NCBI RefSeq assembly: GCF_037039395.1
Contig: NZ_CP146242.1
Span: 2,677,001-2,741,000 of the forward strand
DNA from: Agrobacterium vitis
Lineage (GTDB): Bacteria > Pseudomonadota > Alphaproteobacteria > Rhizobiales > Rhizobiaceae
Direction of reading: 5' to 3'
Length of the DNA stretch: 64,000 nt
Position numbers and translations under genes: made by a program. Shown piece after piece: positions 63,647 through 64,000 of this stretch; the first letter of the stretch is position 1, and every line of letters starts with the position of its first letter. Under the pieces are notes generated by a model. It had not been told where the DNA came from and ran no database searches. It saw nothing but the letters and a program-made list of their open reading frames with translations.

Positions 63647-64000
63647 ATGCTCAAGAACGTAAACCTAACGCTGGCCGGACCCGATCTGGCAGCCCTGCTG
63701 TGCAGCCGTGTCTGCCATGATGTCATTTCGCCGGTTGGCGCCATCAATAACGGGCTGGAATTGCTGGATGAAGGCGGGGCGGATGCCGATGCCATGGACC
63801 TGATTCGCACCAGCGCGCTGAACGCTTCGGTTCGTTTGAAATTCGCCCGGCTGGCATTTGGGGCCTCAGGCTCGGTCGGTGCGTCGATCGATACCGGCGA
63901 GGCCGAGAAAGCCGTCAAGGATTTCGCCGCCGCTGAAAAGAAAACCGAAATTACCTGGAACGGCCCGCGCGCCATTATCGCCAAGAACCGGGTCAAACTG
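63647..64000 (+). CDS. chpT: Histidine phosphotransferase ChpT (N-terminal part, cut by window edge)
   Basis: Starts at ATG 63647 (GAGGAG upstream) and stays open to the window end; 118 residues are visible. The phosphoacceptor is in LCSRVCHDVISPVGAINNG (His23), followed by ELLDEGGADADAMDLIR helices and RLKFARLAFGASGS, the ChpT dimerisation four-helix bundle. ChpT relays phosphate from CckA to CtrA and CpdR in the alphaproteobacterial cell cycle. The rest of the gene is beyond the window. Confidence 0.92.
   Translation, partial: MLKNVNLTLAGPDLAALLCSRVCHDVISPVGAINNGLELLDEGGADADAMDLIRTSALNASVRLKFARLAFGASGSVGASIDTGEAEKAVKDFAAAEKKTEITWNGPRAIIAKNRVKL

Overview
The window looks like chromosomal DNA of a Rhizobiaceae alphaproteobacterium of the Agrobacterium/Allorhizobium/Rhizobium type. 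Four things support this: a sorbitol/mannitol smoEFGK-smoS-mtlK operon, a ChpT phosphotransferase gene next to an EipA (DUF1134) gene, an alphaproteobacterial RpoH, and several families of rhizobial intergenic palindromes.

Region 1 (1-11.8 kb) is the right-hand part of a P2-like contractile-tail prophage or tailocin. In order it carries the tape measure protein (cut by the window edge), gpU, gpX, gpD, gpV, gpW, gpJ, gpI, a tail-fibre N-terminal protein, a beta-helix tailspike-like protein and a small accessory protein. Two cargo genes interrupt the tail operon between V and W on the opposite strand. They are AT-rich and encode a protein with two zinc/HNH-like modules (one apparently intact, one degenerate) and a membrane-anchored coiled-coil protein. 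The prophage ends in a tightly overlapping three-gene cassette: a Mu Com-like zinc-finger protein, a 59-residue protein, and an ABC-ATPase fused to a GNAT domain. This resembles the com-mom DNA-modification operon. A tRNA-Met gene lies beyond it with its 3' end facing the prophage, so it is a candidate integration site.

Region 2 (12-32 kb) holds mnmA, a chemotaxis receptor gene with an apparent one-base frameshift, and the minus-strand polyol operon (ABC transporter smoEFGK, sorbitol dehydrogenase smoS, mannitol dehydrogenase mtlK, a HAD phosphatase and an FGGY kinase). Next to it is a plus-strand cluster encoding DUF1800, DUF1501 and a chitin-synthase-like glycosyltransferase. That cluster lies between smoE and a SorC-type regulator that would normally be expected beside such an operon.

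Region 3 (32-47.7 kb) contains an HpaI-type aldolase, ung, an aldehyde dehydrogenase with a RidA protein, several small envelope or secreted proteins, and a divergent catabolic locus. The locus encodes a ThiY-like ABC uptake system, a cytosine-deaminase-like amidohydrolase, a GlcD-like flavoprotein, a LysR regulator and a creatininase-family hydrolase. A metallophosphatase follows.

Region 4 (47.7-64 kb) is mostly core: an EamA exporter, purA, a large proline/glutamate-rich membrane protein, an MFS transporter, an ArsB/NhaD-like permease, an orphan Imm42-like immunity gene, rpoH, an amino-acid-oxidase-like flavoprotein, an RluD-type pseudouridine synthase, a SpoU/TrmH methyltransferase, a coiled-coil membrane protein, eipA and the start of chpT.

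Intergenic DNA carries five recognisable palindromic repeat families. The most informative are a 262-bp element with terminal inverted repeats and a 7-bp target duplication at 61.26-61.52 kb, whose unoccupied target repeat is also present near 37.7 kb, and a pair of hairpins at 47.73-47.90 kb whose arms differ in sequence but keep base pairing.
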